The position numbers were made by a program, and so were the translations under genes. From Gammaproteobacteria bacterium (GTDB lineage: Bacteria > Pseudomonadota > Gammaproteobacteria > Xanthomonadales > SZUA-36), in the NCBI GenBank assembly GCA_030431095.1, contig JAUIJU010000019.1, positions 1 to 52,827 on the forward strand: a stretch of DNA of 52,827 nucleotides, given 5' to 3'. How positions within the stretch are numbered: position 1 is the first letter of the stretch; every line of letters starts with the position of its first letter. The notes below the pieces were generated by a model, which was given only the letters and a program-made list of their open reading frames with translations, was not told the DNA's origin and did no database searches. This document shows positions 1-9,050 of the stretch, in pieces.

Positions 1-136
1 TGCGAAACAGGCACAGCCCGGGAATTCGGGTTTCAATCTTGCCGGGTCCCGAGAACTGCCGACTGACCAACCGCACCAGTCGTTCGTTGATCACGGTGTC
101 ACGACCGTGTTTCAGGGGCGAAATATCAGCGTTCAC
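1..136 (-). CDS. AraC-family transcriptional regulator, N-terminal fragment (runs off the window)
   Basis: The reverse strand is open from a GTG at 134-136 to the left edge, 45 codons. It reads through segments such as INERLVRLVSR and then ETRIPGLCLFR. The ALI/LVR helix followed by TxIPGLxLFR resembles the start of AraC-type regulators carrying the AraC_N sensor domain, which precedes a C-terminal double helix-turn-helix that would lie outside the window. A CGGAGA ribosome-binding site sits about 8 bases before the GTG. The gene is divergent from the RND efflux operon, a common arrangement for a local efflux regulator, so control of that operon is a reasonable inference. Only about one seventh of the usual ~300 residues is visible, so the family call rests on a short match. 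Confidence 0.55.
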   Translation of the reverse strand, partial: MNADISPLKHGRDTVINERLVRLVSRQFSGPGKIETRIPGLCLFR

Positions 137-554
137 GGGGTGTGTCTCCGAACCGGCGAGATCAATGCCAACGAGTATAGGCTCGGTGCGTTTCGGCCAA
201 CAGGCGGCGCGCGATATGTTGCAGGATCAGGCAATGAATCGACAGAAACAGGCAAGCAAGGCGATCCGCATGGCTGGACTGCTAACTCGATCCTGAATGC
301 GGAGCTCAAGCAAACATAAGCTGTAACAAGGCTGAAATAAAGCACTCGAACCCGAAAGAAGGGGCCTGGATGGCCCTCCGGGAGTCCAGGATTGCAGGAA
401 CAGGCAATCAAATGGCAGGTTTTCACTACCGCCGCCCAGGCTGCGCTGAGTAACATTTCAGGCAGTTCGGGCAGGTCGCTTTTGTTTCCGTCAGCTTATC
501 CGTCATTACCGTCGGGCCAGCCCATGAACCATCAATCACGCTGGGGTGGAAATC
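137..554. other. Divergent intergenic region between AraC-type gene and RND operon
   Basis: These 418 bases hold no convincing gene; the reading frames here have neither coding-like composition nor recognisable products. A short imperfect hairpin (CCTGGA at 365-370 with TCCAGG at 385-390) is visible. The region should carry the promoters of both flanking genes and any AraC-type operator, but I see no hexamer pair good enough to call. Confidence 0.5.
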
Positions 555-1739
555 ATGCACATGTTTCAACGACATCAACGACCGGGCATCGCCGGCCTGT
601 CAATAACGGGATTGCTGAGCGTGGCCGTTCTGGCCGTTCTGGGCTGCGATGCCCGCAGCGACGCGGCCCAGGCGGCGCCGCCGGCGCCGGAAGTCGACGT
701 GGCCGAGGTCATGGTCGAGACCGTGACCGTGACCGAATCCTTCACCGGGCGCGTCGAGGCGCCGGAGACCGTCGCCCTGCGACCGCGCGTCAGCGGCTAT
801 ATCGACGGGGTCAGCTTCACCGAGGGCGAGCTCGTCGAGGCCGGTGACATCCTGTTCCGCATCGATGCCCGTCCTTACCTGGCGCTGGCCAAGGCCGCCC
901 GGGCGGAGCTCGAAGAAGCCCGCGTACGTCTCGAGCTGGCCGAACAGGAGGCCGGAAGGGCGCGTGAGCTGGTCGCTGATCGCGCCATATCGCGGGAAGA
1001 GCACGACCAGCGTCAGGCCGACCTGGCCGGTGCGCGCGCCCGTGTCAGTCTGGCGGAGGCCGCGCTGGAAACGGCCGAGCTCGACCTGGAGTACACGAAC
1101 GTCACCGCACCGGTCAGCGGGCGGGCAGGCCGCGCCCTGGTCACGCGGGGCAACCTGGCCAACGCGGACCAGTCGCTGCTGACCACCATCGTCTCGGTCG
1201 ACCCGCTTTATGTGTACTTCGACAGCAATGAATCGACCGCGCAATCCAGCCTGTCACTGGTGGATCCGCGCGCCGAGACGCCGGTCCTCGTATCCCTCGA
1301 TGGCACGGCCGGCCAAGCCCGCGACGGACGCCTGGACTACGTGCACAACCAACTCGATGCCGGCACCGGCACGCTGACTTTTCGTGCCGTGCTGCCCAAT
1401 CCTGGCGGCGCCATCAAACCGGGTCAGTTCGCCCGGGTGGAAATGCCGGTCGAACGTTACTCCCAGGCAGTGCTGGTGGACCGCAAGGCGATCCTCGCGG
1501 ACCAGGATCGCCGCTATGTCTACGTGGTCAACGACGACAATACGGTGGCCCGCCGGGATGTCGTCACCGGACCGGATTGGGAAGGGCTGCTGGTCATCGA
1601 CCAGGGCCTGGCCGCAGGCGACCGGGTGGTCGTCACCGGCACCCAGAAGATCTACTTCCCCGGCATGACCGTCGAGCCGAACTATGTCGCCATGCGCGCC
1701 GGCGCCGGCGATGACGCCGTGGCCATGAGCCGGCCCTGA
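555..1739 (+). CDS. RND efflux periplasmic adaptor (membrane fusion) lipoprotein
   Basis: First gene of a tripartite efflux operon. The protein (394 aa from ATG 555) begins with a hydrophobic signal ending in the lipobox LAVLGC, so Cys31 is the likely lipidated residue anchoring it to the inner membrane. Next come a split biotinyl-lipoyl hairpin half (RPRVSGYIDGVSFTEGELV), a long coiled-coil helix pair rich in Ala/Glu/Arg, the second lipoyl half (VTAPVSGRAGRALVTRGNL) and beta-barrel/membrane-proximal domains, the standard AcrA/MexE order. It links the RND pump to the outer-membrane channel. The start at 555 follows GGGGTGGA; an in-frame GTG at 546 is the alternative. The pump gene follows 93 bases downstream. 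The substrate cannot be read from sequence; hydrophobic drugs or solvents are typical of the HAE1 class. Confidence 0.93.
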   Translation: MHMFQRHQRPGIAGLSITGLLSVAVLAVLGCDARSDAAQAAPPAPEVDVAEVMVETVTVTESFTGRVEAPETVALRPRVSGYIDGVSFTEGELVEAGDILFRIDARPYLALAKAARAELEEARVRLELAEQEAGRARELVADRAISREEHDQRQADLAGARARVSLAEAALETAELDLEYTNVTAPVSGRAGRALVTRGNLANADQSLLTTIVSVDPLYVYFDSNESTAQSSLSLVDPRAETPVLVSLDGTAGQARDGRLDYVHNQLDAGTGTLTFRAVLPNPGGAIKPGQFARVEMPVERYSQAVLVDRKAILADQDRRYVYVVNDDNTVARRDVVTGPDWEGLLVIDQGLAAGDRVVVTGTQKIYFPGMTVEPNYVAMRAGAGDDAVAMSRP

Positions 1740-1832
1740 ACCGTAGCGCGCCGGACCGCCCCGGCGCCGGGTCCCGATGGACTGAAATCAGCGGTGGCGC
1801 CGGTACGGCGTCGCCAGGAGGAGTCTCCCGCC

Positions 1833-4800
1833 ATGAATTTCTCGCGATTTTTTCTCGACAGGCCGATCTTCGCCGCGGTGTTGTCCATCATCATCTTCGC
1901 CATTGGCCTGATCGCGATCCCGAACCTGCCGATCAGCGAGTATCCCGACGTGGTGCCGCCCTCGGTCATGGTGCAAACCGTGTACCCCGGCGCCAATCCG
2001 AAGGAAATCGCCGACACCGTGGCCACGCCGCTGGAAGAATCCATCAGCAGTGTCGAGGACCTGATGTACTACAAGTCGGTGGCCGGCTCCGACGGTGTTT
2101 TGCAGATGACGGTGACTTTTCGCCCCGGCACCGACCCCGATGACGCCACCGTGCGCGTGCAGAACCGCGTCAGTCAGACCCTGGCGCGTCTGCCCGAGGC
2201 CGTACGTCGCCAGGGCGTGACCACGCAAAAGCAGTCACCGACCTTCCTGATGGTGGTCCACCTGGTCTCGCCGGAGGGTCGCTACGACACGCTGTACATG
2301 CGCAACTACGCCCGACTGCACGTGCGTGATCGCCTGGCGCGCGTGCCGGGCGTGGGCGATGCGCAGGTGTTCGGTGGTGGCGACTATGCCATGCGCGCCT
2401 GGCTGGACCCGGAGAAGGTCGCGTCGCGTGGCCTGACCGCCGGTGACGTGGTGGCGGCCATGCGCGAACAGAACGTGCAGGTGTCTGCCGGCCAGCTGGG
2501 CGCCGAACCGATGCCGGGCAGCGAGTTCCTGACGCTGATCAACGCCCGTGGGCGCCTGGAGACTGCCGAGGAGTTCGGCGACATCGTGCTGAAGACGGGT
2601 GAGTCGGGCCAGATCGTCCGCCTGGCCGACGTGGCGCGACTGGAACTGGGCGCGGGCAGCTACAGCCTGCGTTCGAAACTCAACGGCGAGGACGCGGTGG
2701 GTATCGGAATTTTCGAAGCGCCGGGCGCCAACGCGTTGCAGATCCGAGAGCAGGTCATCGGGATCATGGAAGAGTTGTCGGCGACCTTTCCGGAGGACCT
2801 TGAGTACCGCAGCGTCTACGACACGACCGTGTTTGTCAGCGAGTCCATCCGCTCGGTGATTTCCACCTTGCTCGAGGCCGTTCTGCTGGTGGTGCTGGTG
2901 GTCACGTTGTTCCTGCAGACCTGGCGCGCGTCCATCATTCCCCTGCTGGCGGTTCCGGTGTCCGTGGTGGGCACCTTCGCCGCCCTCCACCTGCTGGGCT
3001 ACTCCATCAACAGCCTGGTGCTGTTCGGCCTGGTGCTGGCGATCGGCATCGTGGTGGACGATGCGATCGTGGTGGTGGAGAACGTGGAGCGCAATATCGA
3101 GGAAGGACTCACGCCGCTGGCCGCCGCCCACAAGGCCATGGGCGAGGTTTCCGGGCCCATCGTGGCCATCGGCCTGGTGCTGTGCGCGGTGTTCGTGCCC
3201 ATGGCCTTCCTGGACGGGGTCACGGGGCAATTCTACCGCCAGTTTGCCGTGACCATTGCCATCTCGACAGTGATCTCCACCATCAACTCGCTGACACTGT
3301 CACCGGCGCTTGCGGCGCGACTGCTGCAACCGGCGGATGCGCCGAAGGACCGCCTGACGCGCGCGATTGATACGCTGTTCGGGTGGCTGTTCCGCCCGTT
3401 CAACCGCTTGTTCAATCGTGCGTCGGCCAAATACCAGGGCGCGGTTTCCGGCTCCCTGCGTCGCCGTGGCGTCGTGTTCCTGGTCTACGCAGGCCTGTTG
3501 GCGGCCACCGCCGGCATGTTCCAGGCAGTGCCGGGCGGGTTTTTGCCGGTGCAGGACAAGATGTACCTGATTGCCGGTGTCAAGTTGCCCGAAGGCGCTT
3601 CGCTGAACCGGACCGACGAGATGCTGCAGGACCTGATCGACATCGCCATGGACATCGAGGGCGTGGAAGGTTCCGTGGCGTTTCCGGGGCTCAACGGCCT
3701 GCAATTCAACAACACCTCCAATACCGGTGTCGTGTTCCTGCCGCTGGCCCATTCGTCCAAGCGCAGCCTGAGCGCCGAGCAAATCAATGCGCAGATCAAC
3801 CAGCGCATTGCCGGGCTCAAGGGCGCCCAGGCCTTCGCGTTCATGCCGCCGCCCATCCAGGGCCTCGGCACCGGTTCTGGCTTCGGGTTGTTCATCGAGG
3901 ACCGCGCCGGCCTTGGCTACGGCGCGTTGCAGAACGCGGTCAACGCCTTCCAGGGAACGGTCGCACAGACCCCGGGCTTCGGGTTTCCCATCAGCAGTTA
4001 CCAGGCGAACGTACCGCAACTCGATGCCGAGGTGGACCGAGCCAAGGCCAAGGCCCAGGGCGTGGCCATCGATGACCTGTTCGCCACCCTGCAAACCTAC
4101 CTGGGCTCGACTTACGTCAACGATTTCAATCGCTTTGGTCGTACCTGGCAGGTAATGGCGCAGGCCGATGCGCCATACCGCGACAGCGTCGAGGACATCG
4201 CCCGGTTGCGCACCCGGAACGCCGACGGCGAAATGGTGCCCATCGGCTCCATGGTGGACATCCGTGAAAGCTATGGACCCGACCCGGTGCTGCGCTACAA
4301 CGGCTACCCGGCGGCCGACCTGGCGGGAGAGGCTGACCCGCGCGTGTTGTCCTCCGCGCAGGCCATGGACTCGCTGGTGGCACTCGGAGACCATGTGCTG
4401 CCGCCCGGCATGACCTTCGAGTGGACCGACCTGAGCTTCCAGCAGGCCACCCAGGGCAACGCCGCCTTGCTGGTGTTTCCACTGGCCATCCTGTTGGTTT
4501 TCCTGGTGTTGGCCGCCCTGTACGAAAGTTGGATTCTGCCGCTGGCGGTGATCCTCATCGTGCCGATGTGTATGCTTTCTGCCTTGCTGGGGGTGTGGCT
4601 GACCGGGGGCGACAACAACATCTTCGTGCAGGTGGGCCTGGTGGTGTTGATCGCCCTGGCCTGTAAGAACGCCATCCTTATCGTCGAATTCGCCCGTGAT
4701 TTGGAACTCCAGGGGATGGGCATCGTGGAGGCCGCCTTGGAGGCCTGCCGACTGCGGTTGCGTCCCATCGTCATGACGTCCATTACCTTCACTGCCGCGG

Positions 4801-5030
4801 TGGTGCCGCTGATGCTGGCGACCGGCGCCGGAGCGGAGGTTCGCCAGGCCCTGGGTGTGGCGGTATTCGCGGGCATGCTGGGTGTGACCGCTTTCGGGCT
4901 GTTCCTGACGCCCGTGTTCTACGTGGGGCTGCGCAAGCTCTCCGGGGGGCGGCCGCTGACGCACAGTGGAGAGAAGACGCCCCTTTCATCCCGGCCGGAG
5001 CCGCTTCAGGGGGGAGAGACCCATGCGTAA
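1833..5030 (+). CDS. RND efflux transporter permease, HAE1 (AcrB/MexF) family
   Basis: Proton-driven inner-membrane pump of the tripartite system, 1065 aa, close to the ~1030-1050 of the family. It opens with the typical NFSRFFLDRPIFAAVLSI first transmembrane segment. It has the duplicated layout of 12 transmembrane helices and two large periplasmic loops. Proton-relay residues are in place: Asp409 and Asp410 in the fourth helix (AIGIVVDDAIVVVENVER) and Lys945 in ALACKNAILIVEFARD. The start at ATG 1833 is decided by a strong AGGAGGAG at 1816-1823; the frame is open further upstream but lacks family similarity there. The C-terminal tail (from about residue 1035) is polar and unconserved and overlaps the next gene's start by 8 bases, indicating translational coupling. 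Confidence 0.97.
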   Translation: MNFSRFFLDRPIFAAVLSIIIFAIGLIAIPNLPISEYPDVVPPSVMVQTVYPGANPKEIADTVATPLEESISSVEDLMYYKSVAGSDGVLQMTVTFRPGTDPDDATVRVQNRVSQTLARLPEAVRRQGVTTQKQSPTFLMVVHLVSPEGRYDTLYMRNYARLHVRDRLARVPGVGDAQVFGGGDYAMRAWLDPEKVASRGLTAGDVVAAMREQNVQVSAGQLGAEPMPGSEFLTLINARGRLETAEEFGDIVLKTGESGQIVRLADVARLELGAGSYSLRSKLNGEDAVGIGIFEAPGANALQIREQVIGIMEELSATFPEDLEYRSVYDTTVFVSESIRSVISTLLEAVLLVVLVVTLFLQTWRASIIPLLAVPVSVVGTFAALHLLGYSINSLVLFGLVLAIGIVVDDAIVVVENVERNIEEGLTPLAAAHKAMGEVSGPIVAIGLVLCAVFVPMAFLDGVTGQFYRQFAVTIAISTVISTINSLTLSPALAARLLQPADAPKDRLTRAIDTLFGWLFRPFNRLFNRASAKYQGAVSGSLRRRGVVFLVYAGLLAATAGMFQAVPGGFLPVQDKMYLIAGVKLPEGASLNRTDEMLQDLIDIAMDIEGVEGSVAFPGLNGLQFNNTSNTGVVFLPLAHSSKRSLSAEQINAQINQRIAGLKGAQAFAFMPPPIQGLGTGSGFGLFIEDRAGLGYGALQNAVNAFQGTVAQTPGFGFPISSYQANVPQLDAEVDRAKAKAQGVAIDDLFATLQTYLGSTYVNDFNRFGRTWQVMAQADAPYRDSVEDIARLRTRNADGEMVPIGSMVDIRESYGPDPVLRYNGYPAADLAGEADPRVLSSAQAMDSLVALGDHVLPPGMTFEWTDLSFQQATQGNAALLVFPLAILLVFLVLAALYESWILPLAVILIVPMCMLSALLGVWLTGGDNNIFVQVGLVVLIALACKNAILIVEFARDLELQGMGIVEAALEACRLRLRPIVMTSITFTAAVVPLMLATGAGAEVRQALGVAVFAGMLGVTAFGLFLTPVFYVGLRKLSGGRPLTHSGEKTPLSSRPEPLQGGETHA

Positions 5031-6417
5031 GCTGCTGCTGACCGGTGTGGCGTCACTGCTGGCTTCCTGCGCAGTGGGACCAGACTATGAGCGCCCGCAA
5101 ACGCCCGAACCGGCCGAGTTCCTGGCGGCCCGGGACAGTCGTTTCGACGCGGACGACGAGCGCGCCTTCTGGAATGGATTCGGCGACCCGTTGCTGGCGG
5201 AGCTGGTGCGCCAGGCGCTGGTCGCCAACCAGGATCTGCAAGGTGCGCTGGCCCGTTACGATCGCGCCAGTGCATTGCTGGATGACGCGGAGCGCGGACA
5301 ATGGCCCGGTGTCGGCGCCACTGCCGGCGTTGCCGAGACACGGCTGGCCGACATCGAACAGGCGCCGCCCGGCGCTGGTACCTCGCGCTCCGACGCTTAC
5401 CGTGTCGGCCTGGTGGCTGACTGGGAGCTGGACCTCTTTGGGCGCCTGCGCCGCATCACCGAATCACAGCGCGCGGAGTGGGAGGCCTCGGCGGCCGACG
5501 TGGCCGCCGTCCAGGTGGCCCTGGTCGGGCAACTCGCGGCCAGCTATTTCGAGCTGCGCGGCCTGCAGCAACTGATTCGGGTCGTGGAGGACAACGTGCG
5601 CTTGCAGCAGGAGTCGCTGGAGATCGTCAGCGCGCGCCTCGACGCGGGTCGGGGCACCGAGTTCGACCAGGTGCGCGCCAGTGCCCAGCTCGAGCGGATC
5701 CGTGCAGGGCTGCCGGCGCTGCACGCCCGTGTGCGGGCCGCCATGCACCGGGTCGCCGTTCTTACCGGACAACCCCCCGCGGCGCTGGTCGACACCCTGT
5801 CGCGGCCGCGTGACCTGCCGCAGCAGCGGCCGGTGATCGCCGCCGGAACACCGGGCGAGTTGCTGCGCCGACGCCCCGATATTGCGGCCGCGGAACTGCG
5901 CCTGGCCGGCGCCACCGCGCGCATCGGCGTGGCCACGGCGGATCTCTACCCACGGTTCACGCTCAGTGGTCTGTTGGGTACCCTGGCCGGTGATCCTGGT
6001 GACCTGTTCTCCAGCGGATCGCAAGCGGGCAACGTGGCCCTGGGCGTTGACTGGACATTTCTCAATGTCGGCTTCGTCCAGGCGCGCATCGCTGCCGCGG
6101 ACGCGGAAAGTCGCGAAGCCCTGGCGGCCTACCAACAGGCCGTCCTGCTCGCCCTGGAAGACACCGAGACCAGCCTGGTGCGCTACCAGCAAAGCCGCGA
6201 ACGCACGCGACGCCTGGAGCTGGCCGTTGACGCCGCGGCCGAGGCGGTACGCCTTGCCCGACTTCGCTACGAGCGAGGTTACATCGGCTATTTCGAGGTG
6301 CTGTCCGCCGACCAGGAATTGGTCACGGTTCGTGACGAGACCGTGCAAAGCCGCACCACGGAGGTGCTGGCCATGGTGGACGTCTACCGCGCCCTGGCCG
6401 GCGCACCCCGGCTTTAG
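5023..6417 (+). CDS. RND efflux outer-membrane factor lipoprotein (NodT/OprM family)
   Basis: Outer-membrane channel completing the pump. The 464-aa protein starts at ATG 5023, inside the end of the permease gene and preceded by GGGGGAGAG. It has a short lipoprotein signal MRKLLLTGVASLLASC with the lipid-modified Cys at residue 16, followed by the family hallmark AVGPDYERP. Two OEP repeats follow; the second contains LLRRRPDIAAAELRLAGATARIG and the C-terminal half has the ADLYPRFTLSG segment, both typical of OprM/NodT proteins. Helical tunnel segments are rich in Ala, Arg and Gln. It trimerises in the outer membrane and docks to the adaptor. The operon ends after it with a palindrome and a strong terminator. 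The whole trio looks intact. Confidence 0.95.
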   Translation: MRKLLLTGVASLLASCAVGPDYERPQTPEPAEFLAARDSRFDADDERAFWNGFGDPLLAELVRQALVANQDLQGALARYDRASALLDDAERGQWPGVGATAGVAETRLADIEQAPPGAGTSRSDAYRVGLVADWELDLFGRLRRITESQRAEWEASAADVAAVQVALVGQLAASYFELRGLQQLIRVVEDNVRLQQESLEIVSARLDAGRGTEFDQVRASAQLERIRAGLPALHARVRAAMHRVAVLTGQPPAALVDTLSRPRDLPQQRPVIAAGTPGELLRRRPDIAAAELRLAGATARIGVATADLYPRFTLSGLLGTLAGDPGDLFSSGSQAGNVALGVDWTFLNVGFVQARIAAADAESREALAAYQQAVLLALEDTETSLVRYQQSRERTRRLELAVDAAAEAVRLARLRYERGYIGYFEVLSADQELVTVRDETVQSRTTEVLAMVDVYRALAGAPRL

Positions 6418-6424
6418 CATAGGT

Positions 6425-6452
6425 GGGGTCAGAGTAACCTTACTCTGACCCC
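6425..6452. repeat. Perfect palindrome GGGGTCAGAGTAA-CC-TTACTCTGACCCC
   Basis: Two perfectly complementary 13-base arms (6425-6437 and 6440-6452) are separated by two bases, 8 bases after the stop of the outer-membrane factor gene. There is no T-run directly after it, and a separate conventional terminator lies downstream, so it is not needed as the terminator itself. Its form fits a REP-like or short mobile palindromic unit that could protect the 3' end of the efflux mRNA. No second copy was noticed in this window. Confidence 0.7.
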
Positions 6453-6474
6453 CAGTCTCCCGAGCTCCCCGGGC

Positions 6475-6505
6475 AAAAAAAACCCCGCCGGGTGGCGGGG
6501 TTTTT
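6475..6505. terminator. Bidirectional rho-independent terminator
   Basis: The stem CCCCGCC (6483-6489) pairs with GGCGGGG (6494-6500) around a GGGT loop. It is flanked by eight A on the left and five T on the right, so it can stop transcripts from both sides: the efflux operon on the plus strand and the cold-shock gene on the minus strand. Confidence 0.9.
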
Positions 6506-6529
6506 CGTGTCTTGCCAGTCGCTGACCGG

Positions 6530-6733
6530 TCAGAGGGCCACCACGTTGGAGGCCTGCGGGCCCTTGGGGCCGTCTTCCTGGTCGAAGGTCACTGCCTGGC
6601 CTTCGGCCAGAACCTTGAACCCGTCAGCCTGGATGGCGGAGAAGTGGACGAACACGTCTTTGCCGCCGTCTTCCGGGGCGATGAAGCCGAAGCCCTTGGC
6701 TTCGTTGAACCATTTAACGGTACCTTTGCTCAT
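6530..6733 (-). CDS. Cold-shock domain protein (CspA family)
   Basis: A 67-aa single cold-shock domain covering the whole protein. The RNA-binding motifs are both present: RNP1 as [11 protein letters not shown] (residues 13-23) and RNP2 as DVFVHFSAI. The start [17 protein letters not shown] and the ending [13 protein letters not shown] match CspA-type proteins closely, and the length is normal. Such proteins are nucleic-acid chaperones that melt RNA structure and promote translation or antitermination, not always only in the cold. GAGGAAA at 6739-6745 (read on the minus strand) is its ribosome-binding site. The roughly 190 untranslated bases upstream would suit the long structured leader of many csp genes, but which paralog this is cannot be told. 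Confidence 0.97.
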   Translation of the reverse strand: MSKGTVKWFNEAKGFGFIAPEDGGKDVFVHFSAIQADGFKVLAEGQAVTFDQEDGPKGPQASNVVAL

Positions 6734-7260
6734 TTCAATTTCCTCGAATCAATAACTACGGATCAATCGCGTCTCAAGAAAATCGAATACGTGGAGTTAC
6801 CAACATGGACTTCTGAGAAGAAGGAACTGCAACCAATCTGTGGTCTGCGCGCGGTGATTCACGGTGAACCCCCTGAAACGCGCGGAGCGCATCGTAGCGC
6901 CAATAGGTGCGCGTGTACAGCATTATTTTACACGGGACACGGCTGAAACAGGGCAGGACACCCGCGCGTCCGGAAACCGTCACGCGTGACCCATCACCAG
7001 GTTGCGTGGGTGTCATACCACCCGATGCCAAGCCGGAAGATCTTACGCAGCCGTCGCCTGGCCCAGGACGGATTGGCGGTACCCCAGGCATCAAAGCATT
7101 CCGGAATAGGGCAGGGATCAGGCAGCTGCAGGAGGTTGGGTGGCCGAATTCCGGCCCACCGCTCACAGTCCAAACCCGTTCAAACAGGAATTCACAATGC
7201 CTGAATTTACCCGCTTCACCGCTATACTTGGGAAGAAGCCTCAAGCAGGAAATCATTCTA
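6734..7260. other. Long intergenic region upstream of the csp gene and of the DUF4412-like gene
   Basis: 527 bases without a convincing gene; the overlapping open frames give low-complexity shadows. On the minus strand a TAAAAT hexamer at 6925-6930 could be the -10 of the cold-shock gene, implying a leader of about 190 bases, but no good -35 accompanies it. On the plus strand TATACT at 7223-7228 lies 33 bases before the ATG at 7261. Both are suggestions only. Confidence 0.4.
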
Positions 7261-8285
7261 TGTTGAACGTCTCTGTTTTCATCCCTTTTCGCCGGGACAA
7301 CCCGGACACTCTTTACGCGCCGGGCGGCCGGCGGGCGAGCCTGGTGGCGCTGCTCTTCGTGATGGCATGCCCATTGGCGTTGGCCGTCACACCTTACGAG
7401 GAGTGGGCGGAAGAATTCGGCATCGACGTCAACGTGTCCTATGACGGCACCCGGGTCATGGAGAGCCAGGGAAATCGCTTTGAAGCCACTGAGCGGCGGG
7501 CGCCCGGCAAAATGCGCACCGAAGTCAACATGGGGCAGATGCAATCCGGCGTCATTCTGCGTGAAGATCTGAACAAGGCCTGGTTATTGATGCCGAGCAT
7601 GGGCATGTACAAGGAGGAAACACTCGAAGGCGGCATGATGCAAAGCTCCAACGGCCTCGAGTTCCAGAGCATCGAAAAACAGGGCAGCGAATCGGTCAAC
7701 GGCCATCCGTCCACCAAGTACCGGACGCGATTCGAAGACAACGACGGCAAGGGCGCCGGCTTCGTATGGGTGACGGACACCGGTGTGCCGATCAAGATGG
7801 ACATGATCTATTCCAGCCGCGGCATGAAGGGTGAGCGGATCACCATGGAGTTGACCGAACTCAACCTGCGGCCACAAGACCCGGAATATTTCGAACTGCC
7901 CGAGGGCCTGCAGCCGATGAACATGGGCAACCTCGGGGCGATCATGCAGATGGGCCAGCAACAGCAGGGTCAACAGGCCCAGCAGCCGCAGGCCAGCCAG
8001 GAAGACATGACGGAAGACGAGCAACTGGCCGCCGCCCAGCAGGCCTGTCTGCAACGCGCGGCAAAACAGGCCGCTGAAGAGCGCGAAAAGCAGGAGAAGA
8101 AGCGCAGCTTCAGCCGCATCCTGCGCTCGGTGTCGCGCACCGCCAGCCGTTATGGCGTCGATGGCGCGTACGAGGTGAGCCGCGACGTGTACAACGCCAA
8201 TTCCACGGCCGAGGACGTTTCGGTGATCGCCGACGAACTCGGCATCACCGAACAGCAGGTCGAAGACTGCCGCAATCCCAACTGA
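7261..8285 (+). CDS. Exported LolA-fold / DUF4412-like protein
   Basis: A 341-aa protein starting at ATG 7261, eight bases after AGGAAAT; the frame stays open upstream but the 7261 start gives a signal peptide (basic RRDNP...GGRRASLVALLFVMACPLALA, cleavage near TPYEEW). The middle part, with DGTRVMESQGNRFEATE, KMRTEVNMGQ, AWLLMPSMGMYKE and GVPIKMDMIYSS, alternates strands like the LolA/LolB-fold periplasmic proteins grouped as DUF4412, which sense or carry lipophilic molecules; that match is by motif pattern only. A Gln-rich linker (QQQQGQQAQQPQ) leads to an Ala/Lys/Glu-rich helical tail (KQAAEEREKQEKKR). The tail is unusual for DUF4412 proteins. No partner gene is evident nearby. Confidence 0.75.
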
Positions 8286-8363
8286 CTTTGCGCCACGGGC
8301 CACTGCCAGCAGCGATCGCCGTGATCGCCTCACGCCAGTCAGGCAGACGGTGAGCGTCGTGCC

Positions 8364-9026
8364 ATGAAGCATGCCGTGGTCACCGGCTCGAGCCGCGGTA
8401 TCGGTCTCGAACTCTGCCGCCAGTTGCACGCGGCGGGCTGGAAAGTCACTGCCCTGTGTCGCCATACCACGCCGGCACTCGAAGCGCTGGGTGTGCCGTT
8501 GCGCGAAGGCATCGATGTGACCGACGAAGCAGCGCTCAGGCAACTGGGCACTGGGCTGGAAGCCCGTTCCATCGACCTGCTGATCAACAACGCCGGCATC
8601 CTGGACAACGTGTCCCTGGAATCGCTAGACATTGAATCCTGCCGGCGGCAGTTCGAGGTCAACGCACTGGGGCCGCTGCGTGTGACCCAGGCCCTGCTGC
8701 CGGCGCTGGTCGAGGGCGGCAAGGTCGCCCTGGTGACCAGCCGCATGGGATCCATCGGCGACAACACCTCAGGGGGCAGCTATGGCTACCGCATGTCCAA
8801 GGCGGCCCTGAATGCCGCGGGCAAATCGCTGGCACACGATCTCGCCGGGCGCCGTATCAGCGTGGCCATCCTGCATCCCGGGTACGTGCGCACCGACATG
8901 ACCGGCCACCATGGCCTGATCAACGTGGAGGAAGCGGCCGCGGGGCTGTTACAACGCATCGATGGGTTGAGTCCGGAGAACTCGGGGACCTTCTGGCACA
9001 GCAACGGCGAGGTGCTGCCGTGGTGA
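8364..9026 (+). CDS. Short-chain dehydrogenase/reductase (SDR) family oxidoreductase
   Basis: A 220-aa Rossmann-fold enzyme of classical SDR type. It has the TGSSRGIG nucleotide-binding loop (residues 7-14), the NNAG motif, a catalytic Ser in VTSRMGSI, and the Tyr142-x-x-x-Lys146 pair in YRMSKAA. HPGYVRTDMTG after the active site is typical for NADP-dependent members of the CsgA/YciK-like subgroup. It is somewhat shorter than the usual 240-250 aa. The substrate is unknown. It begins 78 bases after the previous gene and is followed after 24 bases by the metallo-hydrolase gene, so the two may share a transcript. Confidence 0.92.
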   Translation: MKHAVVTGSSRGIGLELCRQLHAAGWKVTALCRHTTPALEALGVPLREGIDVTDEAALRQLGTGLEARSIDLLINNAGILDNVSLESLDIESCRRQFEVNALGPLRVTQALLPALVEGGKVALVTSRMGSIGDNTSGGSYGYRMSKAALNAAGKSLAHDLAGRRISVAILHPGYVRTDMTGHHGLINVEEAAAGLLQRIDGLSPENSGTFWHSNGEVLPW

Positions 9027-9050
9027 ACGGGTCGCCGGGAGTGCTCTGAG

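Noticed and set aside
365..390. Imperfect hairpin CCTGGA/TCCAGG as a terminator
   Set aside because: Long loop, no T-run and no gene ending there.
3300..4964. 554-codon frame antisense to the RND permease
   Set aside because: Gln/His/Gly-rich noise; the permease covers the stretch with full conserved motifs.
5464..6420. 318-codon minus frame over the outer-membrane factor gene
   Set aside because: Shadow of a complete OprM-type gene.
7223..7228. TATACT hexamers upstream of the DUF4412-like, carboxylesterase (22289) and ThuA-like (48595) genes as promoters
   Set aside because: Each is well placed as a -10 but none has a recognisable -35 at 16-18 bases, so they are only mentioned in the gene notes.
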